From JBJGXI01 sp045635475 (GTDB lineage Bacteria; Bacillota; Bacilli; Bacillales; Amphibacillaceae): 64,000 nucleotides of DNA. A model generated the notes under the pieces. The model had not been told where the DNA came from. It did not search any database and saw nothing but the letters and a program-made list of their open reading frames with translations. The stretch's first letter is position 1, and the number at the start of each line of letters is the position of its first letter. The stretch is from NCBI RefSeq assembly GCF_045635475.1, contig NZ_JBJGXI010000021.1, positions 1 through 64,000 on the forward strand. The letters run 5' to 3'. The translations under genes and the position numbers were made by a program. Positions 44,274 to 53,559 of this stretch are shown here, one piece after another.

Positions 44274-44838
44274 TTATCCATCTATATGGATAACTACTGT
44301 AAGAAAGGAGGGCGTTACTCTTTACATACTTCATTATCGAATACTAGTTTAAGTGTCTACTAGTCAGTGAGCCTAACAATATGTGTGATAACCCTGTATT
44401 GTTCAAAGCTCTAAAATTTCTACATAACTGTAGTTAATAATACTCTGCAGGCATGAAGATGTAGCTAAGTCCTTTTGAGGCTACACTTAATAGTGTTGGT
44501 GTATGCCCAAGAGCAAAATGAGAATGGAAAAATTCTATGAATTTTTTTCGTTCTTTTGTGTAATTTATTTGTTAGTACAAACTGGTATGAAAGTCTAATA
44601 TAAGCCGTGTTAAAATAAAGTAAAAGTCCAAACAATGGTCCAAGTGAGTGTTATAAAATTTTAGAATGGGAAACTGTCGAGAGGGAAATAGATCCACCTT
44701 TGGATGAAAGAATTCCTTCTGGAAAAATGGTGGATTGAGATCATTCTCTAAATTCGACAATTTATACGATTGAGGCGACGACGGCGTAATAAAAACTTGG
44801 TTGAAAATAATAAAGTAGAATAAAAAGGAGTTGATTAA
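44274..44838 (+). other. Decayed stretch with a tandem-repeat promoter
   Basis: A weak copy of the shared promoter (GCTCTA 44408-44413, TCTACA 44419-44424, 11 nt, AATAAT 44436-44441) precedes a broken coding segment around 44655-44790 (VEREIDPPLDERIPSGKM, then a stop). The family is not recognised. Transcription from this promoter could read through to the DUF302 gene. Confidence 0.45.
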
Positions 44839-45222
44839 ATGTTTCACTACACGGTTGAAACCACTAAAACGATTGAGGAAGCCATTACATCACTTGAGGA
44901 AAGCTTAAAGGAAGAAAAATTTGGGGTGCTTTGGCAATTTGATATAAAGGATAAATTACAAGAAAAAGGCCTCGATTTTGGCCAATCCTATCGTGTTTTA
45001 GAGGTATGTAATCCACACGAAGCCCAACGTGTTTTATCACAAAATCAAATGGTTGGTTATTTCTTGCCTTGTAAGATTGTTGTTTATGATGATACAGGTC
45101 ACACAAAAATCGGAATGCCAAGGCCGACAGCACTTATTGAAATGGTGAAAGATCAATCAATTAAGGATCTCGCAAAGGACATTGAGGAACGCTTAATTAG
45201 ATGTATTGATAAAGCTGTTTAG
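44839..45222 (+). CDS. DUF302-family protein
   Basis: 127-residue soluble protein of the DUF302 family, whose structure is known but whose function is not. It is frequently found next to metal and redox genes. Family features: the N-terminal amphipathic helix with TTKTIEEAITSLEESLKE, then FGVLWQFDIKDKLQEKG, CNPHEAQRVL and the central YFLPCKIVVYDD with a conserved Cys. There is no signal peptide. The ATG has AAAGGAG and a terminator follows. Confidence 0.85.
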   Translation: MFHYTVETTKTIEEAITSLEESLKEEKFGVLWQFDIKDKLQEKGLDFGQSYRVLEVCNPHEAQRVLSQNQMVGYFLPCKIVVYDDTGHTKIGMPRPTALIEMVKDQSIKDLAKDIEERLIRCIDKAV

Positions 45223-45255
45223 TCATCAATATTAAACTAATAAACAAATTGAGAG

Positions 45256-45288
45256 AACGACGATAATGATGGAGTCACTATCGTTGTT
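45256..45288 (+). terminator. Terminator after DUF302
   Basis: 14-bp stem with one mismatch and one G-U pair (45256-45269 with 45275-45288), TGGAG loop, followed by TTTTTT. Confidence 0.85.
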
Positions 45289-45296
45289 TTTTTATT

Positions 45297-45613
45297 CTTC
45301 ATTTATTAGTGTTTTCAATATCTCAATCATAACACTTTGCATTTCCAGCTCTTACATCACGCTAACCATACTATCTTGCATTTCAGGTTGCTGCATCAAT
45401 TCAATCATTTGATCCTGCATTTCAGAAGAACTCATCACACGTACCATTGCATCCTGCATTTCCGGTGTTGCCATCATGTCAGATAACATGTCAGGGCTTA
45501 TGCCACCAGAGTTAATCATGTCATTGGTATTCCTCCGTTCATGCCCCACATAAGCAAGAAAGAGTTAGACCAAAATAGTGACGACAGTTATCTAGCTTTT
45601 CTTCTATTTTCAT
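45297..45613 (-). pseudogene. Broken Met-rich repeat protein
   Basis: The minus strand encodes a tandem repeat of about 13 residues with the core xEMQDxMVxVM: TPEMQDAMVRVM, SSEMQDQMIELM, QPEMQDSMVSVM and ELEMQSVMIEIL. A TAA (around 45354) falls between repeats 3 and 4. The upstream part is also out of frame: a start at ATG 45613 with GGGGTG runs only about 24 codons. The Met-rich design resembles secreted copper-binding proteins of bacilli. Repeats 1-3 remain open in 45352-45549. Confidence 0.6.
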
Positions 45614-45700
45614 TTGAATTCACCCCTTATTTATAAGCCGTTTTTATTAATTTTCCTAACTGGGTCGTTTATCATTAATCTTAACAAGTTCTTGACATTC

Positions 45701-45734
45701 TCCTGATAAGTTCTGAAAATTGATCGGTTATATT
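45701..45734 (+). promoter_or_regulatory. Variant tandem-repeat promoter before the Met-rich DUF2680-like gene
   Basis: TCCTGA (45701-45706), 5 nt, TCTGAA (45712-45717), 11 nt, TATATT (45729-45734). The hexamers deviate from TCnnCA but the spacing is exact. Confidence 0.5.
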
Positions 45735-45793
45735 GTTAATAAGGGAAAGGAATTATGCTTTCCATATATAAATAAAATAGGAGTGGGGAACAG

Positions 45794-46351
45794 ATGAAGA
45801 AATTATTAATAGTAGCAGGATTAGTCGGAGCATTTGCGATCGGGTCAATGACTGGGGGAACAGTCTTTTCATATGCCAGTTCGACCACTGGGACAAATGA
45901 TACATCTACAAATGTGATGGACGAAAACGGGATGATGGATTCGAATCAAAGCTCAGGAATGATGAATATGATGGGTGATTCGAGTGGAATGGGTATGATG
46001 GGAAGTATGAGTGGGATGATGAATACAATGTCTATTATGGACGATTTAATGGCTGATATTTTTAACGAAGCTGCCAAGACTTTAGGCATGACAACGGATC
46101 AACTTCAAGATGAAATCCAAAGCGGAAAATCTCTTGCAACGATTGCAGTGGAGCAAGGGATAAAGGAAGATAAATTAGTGAAAGAATTGGAGAAGGCCAT
46201 TCAAAAAGATATCAAACAATTTGAGAAAGAAGGAAATGTGATATCGGAACAACAAAAGGAGATGCTTTTTTCTATGAGTGACAACATGGAGATGATGCTA
46301 AATACTACAGGGATGTTTGCTTGTAACCAGACTTTAGATGAATCCATTTAA
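45794..46351 (+). CDS. Secreted Met-rich protein with DUF2680-like domain
   Basis: 185-residue exported protein. After a signal peptide (about 1-30, ending near SYASS) comes a Met/Gly/Ser-rich tract (about 43-80, with pieces like GMMNMMGDSSGMGMMGSM). A helical domain follows that resembles the DUF2680/YckD repeat, with LGMTTDQLQDEIQSGKSLA and VEQGIKEDKL. One Cys lies near the end (MFACNQT). The Met tract suggests Cu(I)/Ag(I) binding outside the cell. It is followed by a SHOCT protein and a two-component system whose sensor is also Met-rich. Confidence 0.75.
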   Translation: MKKLLIVAGLVGAFAIGSMTGGTVFSYASSTTGTNDTSTNVMDENGMMDSNQSSGMMNMMGDSSGMGMMGSMSGMMNTMSIMDDLMADIFNEAAKTLGMTTDQLQDEIQSGKSLATIAVEQGIKEDKLVKELEKAIQKDIKQFEKEGNVISEQQKEMLFSMSDNMEMMLNTTGMFACNQTLDESI

Positions 46352-46371
46352 ATATACAGGAGGTTGCTAGT

Positions 46372-46629
46372 ATGATGTGGAATAATGGTACGGAATGTTT
46401 AGGAGGTGGGTTTCCAATGATGATGTTTGGTGGGGTTTTTATGTTAGTGTTTTGGGGTCTAGTTATTTGGTTAATCGTATTAGCGATTCAAAAATTATCA
46501 CAAGGCGGTAAATCAAGCCAAATTGACAATGCTGTTAACATACTGAGACAGCGCTACTCTAGGGGCGAAATAGAAACCGATGAGTACAGACAACGACTAC
46601 ATGAGCTCATGGATACGGATAAAATTTGA
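46372..46629 (+). CDS. SHOCT-domain small membrane protein 2
   Basis: 85-residue protein: Gly/Met-rich N-terminus with one Cys, one membrane helix (about 17-43), and a SHOCT motif NILRQRYSRGEIETDEYRQR (about 58-77). AGGAGG lies 8 nt before the ATG. It is very similar in design and sequence to the protein at 56965 (shared RQRYSRGEI) and more distantly to that at 16072. Confidence 0.78.
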   Translation: MMWNNGTECLGGGFPMMMFGGVFMLVFWGLVIWLIVLAIQKLSQGGKSSQIDNAVNILRQRYSRGEIETDEYRQRLHELMDTDKI

Positions 46630-46640
46630 TTATAAAGAAT

Positions 46641-46668
46641 AAACCTTGATAAACTTTTATCAAGGTTT
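46641..46668 (+). terminator. Perfect 13-bp palindrome
   Basis: AAACCTTGATAAA (46641-46653) with its complement (46656-46668) and a minimal 2-nt centre, between the SHOCT gene and the response regulator. It could end the first transcript or serve as an operator for the second. Confidence 0.6.
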
Positions 46669-46714
46669 ATGTTCGTTACCACTTTGAAAAGAAAATACGA
46701 GAGGAACTTTTCCG

Positions 46715-47404
46715 ATGAAAAAAACAGTGATGATTGTAGATGATCAAGATGAATTAAGAGAATCAATTTCAACATTTTTAGAAAATGAAGGCTATCAAAC
46801 GTTGAATGCTCATAATGGCAATGAGGCGTTACGTCTCATTGATGAGAATCAAAATATCGATATCATTTTACTTGATGTCATGATGCCTGAAAAGGATGGA
46901 TATGTAACGTTACGCGAATTGCGAATAGCCAAGAATAGAACCCCAGTCATTATGCTAACAGCTAAAACAGATGAGATAGATAAATTGCTAGGACTTGAAA
47001 TGGGTGCAGATGACTATATTACAAAACCGTTTAGTTTGCGTGAAGTTGTCGCTAGAATGAAGGCGGTACTAAGGAGGACGTCTCATGAACAAGCAGACGA
47101 TGAGTGGATTCAACAAGTAGATATCAAAATTAACCTTAACACATATGAGGTCTATGTCCACGGAGCAAGGGCCAATTTAACCCCTACAGAGTTTAAAATT
47201 TTAACGACACTTGCAGAAAAACCTGGTCGGGTTTATAGCAGATTACAACTTATGAACATTGCAGTTGGGGAAGCATTTGTTAATTATGAACGTTCAATTG
47301 ATACCCATGTTAGTAATTTAAGAAGAAAGCTATCAGAGTTTGGATCAACTGCCGCAATCCAAACTGTTTACGGGATAGGTTACCGTTTTGAGGTGGAAAC
47401 ATGA
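46715..47404 (+). CDS. OmpR-family response regulator 2
   Basis: 229-residue response regulator. The receiver has D9-D10, phosphoacceptor D54 in LLDVMMPEKDGY, and the conserved Lys in YITKPFSLRE. The winged-helix output domain has NLTPTEFKILTTLAEKPG and ends GIGYRFEVE. It overlaps the sensor kinase by four bases (ATGA). It is a second candidate for binding the tandem repeats, but no clear copy of that site lies directly in front of it. Confidence 0.92.
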   Translation: MKKTVMIVDDQDELRESISTFLENEGYQTLNAHNGNEALRLIDENQNIDIILLDVMMPEKDGYVTLRELRIAKNRTPVIMLTAKTDEIDKLLGLEMGADDYITKPFSLREVVARMKAVLRRTSHEQADDEWIQQVDIKINLNTYEVYVHGARANLTPTEFKILTTLAEKPGRVYSRLQLMNIAVGEAFVNYERSIDTHVSNLRRKLSEFGSTAAIQTVYGIGYRFEVET

Positions 47405-48771
47405 AGATGAGAAGCAAGTTAATCATCTCATTAACTATGGTGATTATCTTCATGGGACTATTTCAATCTCTATTTTTTCAATCACGTGTAGAGAAGATAT
47501 TTGAAAATTATCTTTCAGAAAGTGATAAAATGAAGGTTGAAATGATTAAGCAGGCAGTGACCTCTTACTATGTCTCGACAGGCTCACTAGAAGGTGTAAA
47601 TCAAATTCTTGAAATTTCGAACCGAATGAATATGAATATGGAAAATATGATGGGGCATATGGGAGGACCTATTGAAGTTACCATTTTAGATGCTTCAGGA
47701 GAAATAGTAGTAGATACAACAACTAAAAACATGGGTGACAAGAAGTCCGCAGTCCAAGAGCCTCTTGTTATCAAAGGAGAAACCATTGGGACCTTTATTG
47801 CGTATCCAGTTAAAAGTGATTCTATTTCTCGCCTTGAACAACAATTTGCCCAATCGGTCAATGTAACCATCCTTTTAGGATTTCTTGTCGCTGTACTGCT
47901 TTCTTTAATTATTGGACTCTTTCTATCAAAAAAAATTACTAAACCTCTTTCACAGCTTGTTTCAGGGATTGAACAGGTTTCAAAGGGAAAGACAAACTTC
48001 CGGGTTACGATTGATTCAAAAGATGAATTCAGACAGCTTGGCGATGCTTTTAACAAGATGACAGAGACTTTAGAACGGACGGAGCATATTCGTAAATCCC
48101 TCGTGGCTGATGTTGCTCATGAGCTAAGAACACCACTTACAATTATTCGAACAAAATTAGAGTCAATACAATCTGGTGCACTAGAAGCAACGGAAGAAGT
48201 AATATTAAACGTAAGTGATGAAGTATATCGCCTTTCAAGACTTGTCAATGACTTGCAACAACTTAGTCTCGCAGAGTCCAAAACGTTGTCACTTCACAAA
48301 AAACGAACGGAAATAAATGGTTTTATGGAAGCAATTCTTTCTCAGATTCAATGGTTTGCAGATGAAAAAGATATTAGGCTTCATTTCAATAAAAGTTCTA
48401 CTCATATTTTCATCGAAATTGATCGAGATCGTATGACTCAGGTTGTTGTTAATTTACTTGGTAATGCACTCCGTTATACACCAGAAAATGGAACAGTTAT
48501 GGCTAATGTGAAGGTGGAAGGGAAATCAGTTGTTCTTAGTTTTCAAGATACAGGACCTGGTATTGATGAGCAAAAACTCCCCTTTATTTTTGAACGCTTT
48601 TATCGTGTAGATGAGTCGCGAAAACGTGACGAAGGCGGGGCAGGACTTGGTCTGTCTATTGCAAAAGGTTTTGTTGAAATACATGGTGGGGATATCAAAG
48701 TGACGAGTATTAAAGGAGAAGGAACGACGTTTGAAGTTATATTACCATTACCGGGTGACAATGATAGTTAG
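47401..48771 (+). CDS. Sensor histidine kinase 2 with Met-rich sensor domain
   Basis: 456-residue membrane histidine kinase. Helices at about 7-25 and 157-177 frame an external sensor domain that contains a methionine cluster (NRMNMNMENMMGHMGG, about 75-90). HAMP, HisKA with H240 in ADVAHELRTP, and an HATPase domain (DTGPGIDEQKLPFIFERF, GGAGLGLSIAKGF) follow. Met clusters bind Cu(I) and Ag(I), so the sensor may detect these ions at the outer face. That reading fits its place after two Met-rich or SHOCT proteins, but it is inferred. Confidence 0.9.
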   Translation: MKMRSKLIISLTMVIIFMGLFQSLFFQSRVEKIFENYLSESDKMKVEMIKQAVTSYYVSTGSLEGVNQILEISNRMNMNMENMMGHMGGPIEVTILDASGEIVVDTTTKNMGDKKSAVQEPLVIKGETIGTFIAYPVKSDSISRLEQQFAQSVNVTILLGFLVAVLLSLIIGLFLSKKITKPLSQLVSGIEQVSKGKTNFRVTIDSKDEFRQLGDAFNKMTETLERTEHIRKSLVADVAHELRTPLTIIRTKLESIQSGALEATEEVILNVSDEVYRLSRLVNDLQQLSLAESKTLSLHKKRTEINGFMEAILSQIQWFADEKDIRLHFNKSSTHIFIEIDRDRMTQVVVNLLGNALRYTPENGTVMANVKVEGKSVVLSFQDTGPGIDEQKLPFIFERFYRVDESRKRDEGGAGLGLSIAKGFVEIHGGDIKVTSIKGEGTTFEVILPLPGDNDS

Positions 48772-49065
48772 TACATGTTCAGGGGGTTAATAAAAGTCGA
48801 GATGCCTTTGGCGGAAAAAATGTGTTAACTATTTTGTTTATGTGAAATAAAGTAAAACGAAAATTTTAAAAAGCATAGTCATTTGCTACTTATTTATATA
48901 GAGGAGTCGGCACCACGGTAGATGCATATGAAATAAACTGTTATTATCCAACTGTAGAAAACATCATAGCTGGATAATCATAGGAGAATAATGTCCATCC
49001 ACTAGGTTATTTTTAATTACTTAATTAGAGATAAAGTATACCAATTAAATCAGTTTTTCTTCAAA

Positions 49066-49099
49066 TCTTCACGGTTTCTTCAAAAAATTTCTTTATAAT
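49066..49099 (+). promoter_or_regulatory. Tandem TCnnCA promoter, decayed peroxiredoxin/pspA 2 unit
   Basis: TCTTCA (49066-49071), 5 nt, TCTTCA (49077-49082), 11 nt, TATAAT (49094-49099). The surrounding about 80 bp resemble the promoter at 52129-52162. It may now drive pspA 2 through the pseudogene region. Confidence 0.75.
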
Positions 49100-49140
49100 T
49101 TAATTTGTAACATAATAAGAATTTTATTAATGGGACTGGG

Positions 49141-49290
49141 CATCCATTGACCACTGGGCGTAATATGGACGGGATTTTCCGATTAGGAAAAGCACTCCAA
49201 ACAATAGATGAACATATGTACGCCCGTTGGAAGGAACCCCGGTGAAAGAGTGCACCCGCCCCTCAACAGCTTGCTGGCGAAAGAGTGGCT
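49141..49290 (+). pseudogene. Remnant of a 1-Cys peroxiredoxin
   Basis: The reading TGRNMDGIFRLGKALQTIDEH matches GRNMDEILRLVTALQTADEH of the intact enzyme at 19715, and the following out-of-frame text includes PQQLAGERV, matching its C-terminal arm. The upstream two thirds of the gene, including the peroxidatic Cys, are gone. Confidence 0.8.
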
Positions 49291-49605
49291 AGCCAAGGGA
49301 AGGAGAGGAAACACTGGTGAGCTGAAACTGGGTACCCACAAAAAATATAGTTTCCCGTTTCTAAACCCTATCCAAAGGAATTAACCTACGACAATAAAAC
49401 ATGTTATCTGGAGGAAACAGGAGCAGCAGTCGTACAGGGTAAGGGAAGTTAATATACAGAAACTAATTATGCTGATAGTTCGGATGATGAAGCGACGTAT
49501 TTAAGCTTTGAGGCTTGGGGAATAGAAATTGAAACAAGTTATGGATAACCGATTGAATCATATGAACTGAAAATCTTAGCTGGAACAAAATAGAGGAGGA
49601 TTAAC

Positions 49606-50274
49606 ATGTTTAAATTTTTTAAACGCGTGACAACTGTAGTAGGTTCGGAAATGAATGCAATGCTTGACAAGGCCGAAGATCCGGTAAAAATGCTGGATCA
49701 ATTTATGCGGGATATGGCTGAGGATATTCGTGAAGTTGAAGCAGCCGTTGCCAAGCAGATTGCTAATGAAAAAATGTTGAAACGTAAGGCTGATGATGTG
49801 CAAGCGATGGTGGAAAAACGTCAGAAACAAGCGGAGCAAGCTATTGAAGTGGGTAATGAGGACTTGGCTCGTCGAGCGCTTCAGGATAAAGGTGACCATG
49901 AAGGCGAAGCAATAACGCTTAAAGAATCATGGGGACGCGCAAAAAATGACTCTGATGAATTGCGTAATAAATTAGATGAAATGAAAAAAGAATATCAAGA
50001 AATGAAATTGAAGAAGGATTCATTAAAAGCCCGTGCTGAATCTGCTAAAACCAAAACCAAGATAAACCGGACAATGTCTTCAATAGGCGGTGATGATTCC
50101 AAACAGGGATTTGAACGAATGGAAGAGAAAGTAATGCGTTTTGAAGCAGAAGCGGAAACAAGCGAGGACCTGTCACAGGAAAGTCGTACATTAGATGATG
50201 AATTTGAAGATTTGGATAAAAATGATGTCAATGATGAACTAGCAGCACTTAAAAAGAAAATGGGTAAAAATTAA
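49606..50274 (+). CDS. pspA: PspA/IM30 phage-shock protein (copy 2)
   Basis: 222-residue paralogue of the protein at 33444, with the same length and clear identity through DKAEDPVKMLDQFMRDMAED, the coiled coils, and SLKARAESAKTKTKINRTM. The N-terminal amphipathic helix FKFFKRVTTVVGSEMNAML should bind membrane. The ATG has GAGGAGG. Loss of the genes before it in this cluster has left pspA intact, so two PspA proteins are probably both useful to the cell. Confidence 0.92.
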   Translation: MFKFFKRVTTVVGSEMNAMLDKAEDPVKMLDQFMRDMAEDIREVEAAVAKQIANEKMLKRKADDVQAMVEKRQKQAEQAIEVGNEDLARRALQDKGDHEGEAITLKESWGRAKNDSDELRNKLDEMKKEYQEMKLKKDSLKARAESAKTKTKINRTMSSIGGDDSKQGFERMEEKVMRFEAEAETSEDLSQESRTLDDEFEDLDKNDVNDELAALKKKMGKN

Positions 50275-50976
50275 AAGTGAGGAAATGGGACAGACTTTTT
50301 GATTTAATCCATAGATCAGTTTAAGACTCTAGGAATCAATCAGATTGTAACCATTACTACTGATCCTCTTGAAGCATTAAAACAGAAAGTCGAGTTGATA
50401 AAAGAAGGGAAGATAAATTTTATCTTCCCTTCAAATTTTTCCTTTTCCTATTTAATTCTTTAGGCATCTTTGTACCTGGAGAATAAGGATTAGAACTCCC
50501 CCCTAAAAAGTTCATAATAAAATCAAACATTATGTAGCTATGCTGGAGTGAAATAAAGGAACTAGATAATGAAATAGGGCCAAACGAGTTGAGGGAATTT
50601 GCAACGGAAACTTTAAGTAATATTCAGGACTTAAGAGAATAGAACTAGATAACAATACCAAGCTAGTAATTTCAGTAACTGAGAAGCATTTCAATGTGGG
50701 ACACATATTCTAAGAGATATTGAAAGCTGATAGGGAAACCGGCCTGTGTATTGCTATTAAAATAGAGGATGGTTTCGACTAAGCAACTAGTGTTGTGGCC
50801 ATGGGAGTATTGAAACAGCTTGGTATAGGAATGAGAAGTTGTTTGCTGAGTTACAAGAATATACCCAAGTTCCAGTGGAAAATATGCGGAAAGGTAAAAT
50901 GGTGTCGTCGTTCCAAACTTCAAATTCCACCGTGTTTAACGTTGATAAATAATGTGACTATACAGGAGGAAATAGA
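50275..50976 (+). other. Decayed region between pspA 2 and the ROK gene
   Basis: Contains two recognisable fragments. At about 50320-50408, LGINQIVTITTDPLEALKQK matches the middle of the peroxiredoxin-like proteins at 38777 and 53697. At about 50730-50952 there is an asparaginase remnant, listed separately. The rest is AT-rich without clear content. Confidence 0.6.
50730..50952 (+). pseudogene. Remnant of an L-asparaginase II-type gene
   Basis: Pieced together over one stop and a frameshift, the text reads IAIKIEDGFD-x-ATSVVAMGVLKQLGI, then EKLFAELQEYTQVPVENMRK, with a stop at 50950. This resembles the C-terminal end of asparaginase II-family proteins (IAIKIEDG...VLKQLG...PV.N..G). Only about a fifth of the gene remains. 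Confidence 0.55.
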
Positions 50977-51885
50977 ATGAGTGATGTGAAAAATTATACT
51001 ATTGGCATAGATTTAGGTGGAACAAACCTTAGAGCTGCTCTAGTAAATGAAACTGGAGAGATTATAAAGGAAAATGAATTTCCAACTGAAGCTGAACTTG
51101 GACCTGAACAAGGATTACAAAAAATGGTGCGTTTAATAGAAGATATTCGAGAAGGCTATAGTATCACTGGAATTGGCGTAGGTGCCCCTGGACCCTTAGA
51201 TCTCTTTGCAGGGTTAATTCTTGATCCTCCCAATTTACTAAAGTGGTCAAATTTCCCACTTATCGAAGGACTTGAGAAAGCGACAGGGATTAAAGTGACA
51301 CTAGATAATGACGCAAAAGCAGCAGCACTCGCAGAAGCAGTGTATGGAGCTGGACAGAATTATAAAAGTGTTGTCTATATTACAATCAGCACTGGTATTG
51401 GGGCTGGTATAGTTCTCGAAGGTAAAGTCCTTCCTGGCGCACAGGGAGTAGCTGGAGAAGTTGGCAATATGATATTAACTAAGGAAGGTCCGATGGTTAA
51501 TAACCTTAATCAAGGAGCATGGGTAACACTTGCGTCAGGAAGCTCTATAGAAAGAGAAGGAAAGCAACGCTTAGGGATTGATGGTGGTGCACAAGAGGTT
51601 TTTCAGTTGGTAGAAGAGGGGAACCCGGAAGCAATGCAAATAAGGGATGAGATGATAACTTATTGGGCAAAAGGAATTGCAAACCTAGTACATATTATCA
51701 ACCCAGATATTTTTGTGTTAGGTGGGGGGATAATGAAATCTGAGCAATTCTTCTTTACGCAACTCCAAACTAGAATTAATGATTATGTGTATTCCAGTTT
51801 GAATGGGAAGGTTAACGTCCAACTTGCGCAACTTGGAACAAAATCAGGTGTAATCGGTGCGGCACTGCTACCGAGTCATTCATAA
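50977..51885 (+). CDS. ROK-family sugar kinase
   Basis: 302-residue ROK protein, probably phosphorylating glucose or a related hexose. The phosphate loop IGIDLGGTNLRAALV (about 8-22), the catalytic Asp in TLDNDAKAAALAE, and GTKSGVIGAALL near the end are present. The zinc-binding CxCGxxGC motif found in most ROK kinases is missing; that region reads GEVGNMILTKEGPMVNN. GGAGG precedes the ATG. No sugar transporter is nearby, so the substrate cannot be guessed from context. Confidence 0.85.
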   Translation: MSDVKNYTIGIDLGGTNLRAALVNETGEIIKENEFPTEAELGPEQGLQKMVRLIEDIREGYSITGIGVGAPGPLDLFAGLILDPPNLLKWSNFPLIEGLEKATGIKVTLDNDAKAAALAEAVYGAGQNYKSVVYITISTGIGAGIVLEGKVLPGAQGVAGEVGNMILTKEGPMVNNLNQGAWVTLASGSSIEREGKQRLGIDGGAQEVFQLVEEGNPEAMQIRDEMITYWAKGIANLVHIINPDIFVLGGGIMKSEQFFFTQLQTRINDYVYSSLNGKVNVQLAQLGTKSGVIGAALLPSHS

Positions 51886-52128
51886 AAAAAGCAAACTTAA
51901 AAAATAACAGATGAACTATTAGTAGTTTTGATTATAAAGAAATAAAATAAAAATAGCATAAAAAACCTAGTGCGAAAATTGAATAGATTTTATACTCGAT
52001 TTTATTGGACTTGTAAAAAAGAACCACTTGTACTTCCATTCTAAACGTACTTTTTTGTTAATATTCGATTATAATTATTGCAACGCCGGTGGGGATAAAT
52101 ATACCAATTAAATTAGTTTTTATTCAAA

Positions 52129-52162
52129 TCATCACGGTTTTTCCAAAGACTTTCTTTATAAT
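52129..52162 (+). promoter_or_regulatory. Tandem TCnnCA-type promoter before cysK
   Basis: TCATCA (52129-52134), 5 nt, TTTCCA (52140-52145), 11 nt, TATAAT (52157-52162). Almost the same sequence surrounds the site at 49066, showing a duplicated promoter. The rest of the 51886-52205 gap shows nothing else. Confidence 0.7.
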
Positions 52163-52205
52163 TTACTTTGAAACAGTTGGAAGAAACGATAAGGGGATGC
52201 CAAAA

Positions 52206-53120
52206 ATGAAAGTTGTAGAAAATATTACTGAGTTAATAGGCGAAACGCCTATTGTACGATTAAATCGCCTTGTGCCGAAAGGTGCGGCAGATGTTTTTGT
52301 TAAATTAGAAATGTTTAACCCATCTAAAAGTGTAAAAGATCGTGCCGCATACAATCTTATAACGACTGCGGAAACACAAGGCTTGATTTGTCCAGGGGAT
52401 ACAATCATTGAGTCTACAAGTGGTAATACAGGGATTGGTCTAGCTATGAATGCGGCAGCTAAAGGGTATCATGCGATATTGGTAATGCCTGATAACATGA
52501 CAAAAGAAAGAATTAATATTTTGAGGGCGTTTGGTGCAGAGGTAGTATTAACTCCAAGTAAACAGAAAATGCAAGGGGCAATTGCAAAGGCGTTAGAGTT
52601 GCAAAAGGAAATCCCCGGAAGTTTTATTCCACACCAGTTCGAGAATGATGCAAACCCTGATATTCATCGTAAGACAACAGCGCTTGAAATATATCAACAA
52701 ATGGATGGTTGCTTGGATGCTTTCGTAGCCACAGCTGGTACTGGTGGAACAGTTACTGGTACGGGGGAAACGTTAAAGGAACTAATATCTGACCTTTATA
52801 TTACAGTTGTAGAACCTAAAGGATCACCAGTGTTATCAGGGGGGAAGCCTGGTCCTCATAAATTAGTAGGAACAAGCCCTGGGTTTGTTCCTAAAATATT
52901 AAATACTCAAATTTACGATGAAATCATACAGATTGACGATGAGAGTGCAGTAAAAACTTTTAAAGACCTGGGACGTAAAGAAGGGATATTTGTTGGCTTG
53001 TCTTCTGCTGCAGCAGTATTCGCAGCCATAAAGGTTGCTGAACGTTTAGGTTCTGGAAAACGGGTGCTATGCATTGCTCCTGATACGGGTGAACGTTATT
53101 TAAGTATGAACTTATTTTAA
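52206..53120 (+). CDS. cysK: Cysteine synthase (O-acetylserine sulfhydrylase)
   Basis: 304-residue PLP enzyme that makes cysteine from O-acetylserine and sulfide. PLP-binding K44 lies in NPSKSVKDRAA, the substrate loop is ESTSGNTGIGLA (about 69-80), and the phosphate cup is TAGTGGTVTGTG (about 175-186). The C-terminal ending KRVLCIAPDTGERYLS is typical. ATG 52206 has AAGGGG nine nt before it; longer in-frame starts lack a site. The tandem-repeat promoter ties it to the metal/thiol stress set, presumably to replenish thiols. Confidence 0.92.
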   Translation: MKVVENITELIGETPIVRLNRLVPKGAADVFVKLEMFNPSKSVKDRAAYNLITTAETQGLICPGDTIIESTSGNTGIGLAMNAAAKGYHAILVMPDNMTKERINILRAFGAEVVLTPSKQKMQGAIAKALELQKEIPGSFIPHQFENDANPDIHRKTTALEIYQQMDGCLDAFVATAGTGGTVTGTGETLKELISDLYITVVEPKGSPVLSGGKPGPHKLVGTSPGFVPKILNTQIYDEIIQIDDESAVKTFKDLGRKEGIFVGLSSAAAVFAAIKVAERLGSGKRVLCIAPDTGERYLSMNLF

Positions 53121-53201
53121 TTGAATTAACTAGGAAAAGTATGCCCACCTTAACGATCAATTGAGTGGAGTGGGTGGTTAAGAAGGTGAGAACAAATCAA
53201 A

Positions 53202-53234
53202 AACCGGTAATTCTTTTGTTATGAATTACTGGTT
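53202..53234 (+). terminator. Terminator after cysK
   Basis: 12-bp stem with one G-U pair (53202-53213 with 53223-53234, AACCGGTAATTC), 9-nt loop, then CTTTAG. The rest of the gap to 53560 contains no gene I can recognise. Confidence 0.7.
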
Positions 53235-53559
53235 CTTTAGTTGAACGACTTTACATTTATCACAATTTATCGGAACACTTTTTTATATTGAAATTGGAGA
53301 ATGGTTCAAAAACTTTTTTTCATTCCTTAAGGAGAGTTTTTCTTTCTATAAGCCGTGCGAAACTATGTGAAAGTACTGATAGTGTCAGTGCAAAACAATG
53401 TGAAGAAGCTTACCTGACACGTTGCTAGTACTACCAAATTAATGACTTTTTAATTTATTAAAGAATTTTAGGGATTAACATGTGAGAACCCATTTTTTTA
53501 ATGAATATCAAGAATGCTAGATAAAATAATGGTTTATTTTTTAAAATTAACAATTTCAA

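Larger units (their letters stand above)
48772..49605 (+). other. Gene graveyard before pspA 2
   Basis: 834 bases without an intact gene. It holds a tandem-repeat promoter (49066-49099), a peroxiredoxin remnant (49141-49290), and a remnant of what looks like a DUF4178-type protein (about 49381-49591). The last piece reads TYDNKTCYLEETGAA, then YLSFEAWGIEIETSYG, with several stops, ending 14 nt before the pspA start. Confidence 0.55.

Noticed and set aside
49150..49340. Structured, higher-GC stretch that looked like a group II intron or ncRNA piece
   Set aside because: It reads as the C-terminus of the peroxiredoxin at 19715 with frameshifts, so it is a gene remnant.
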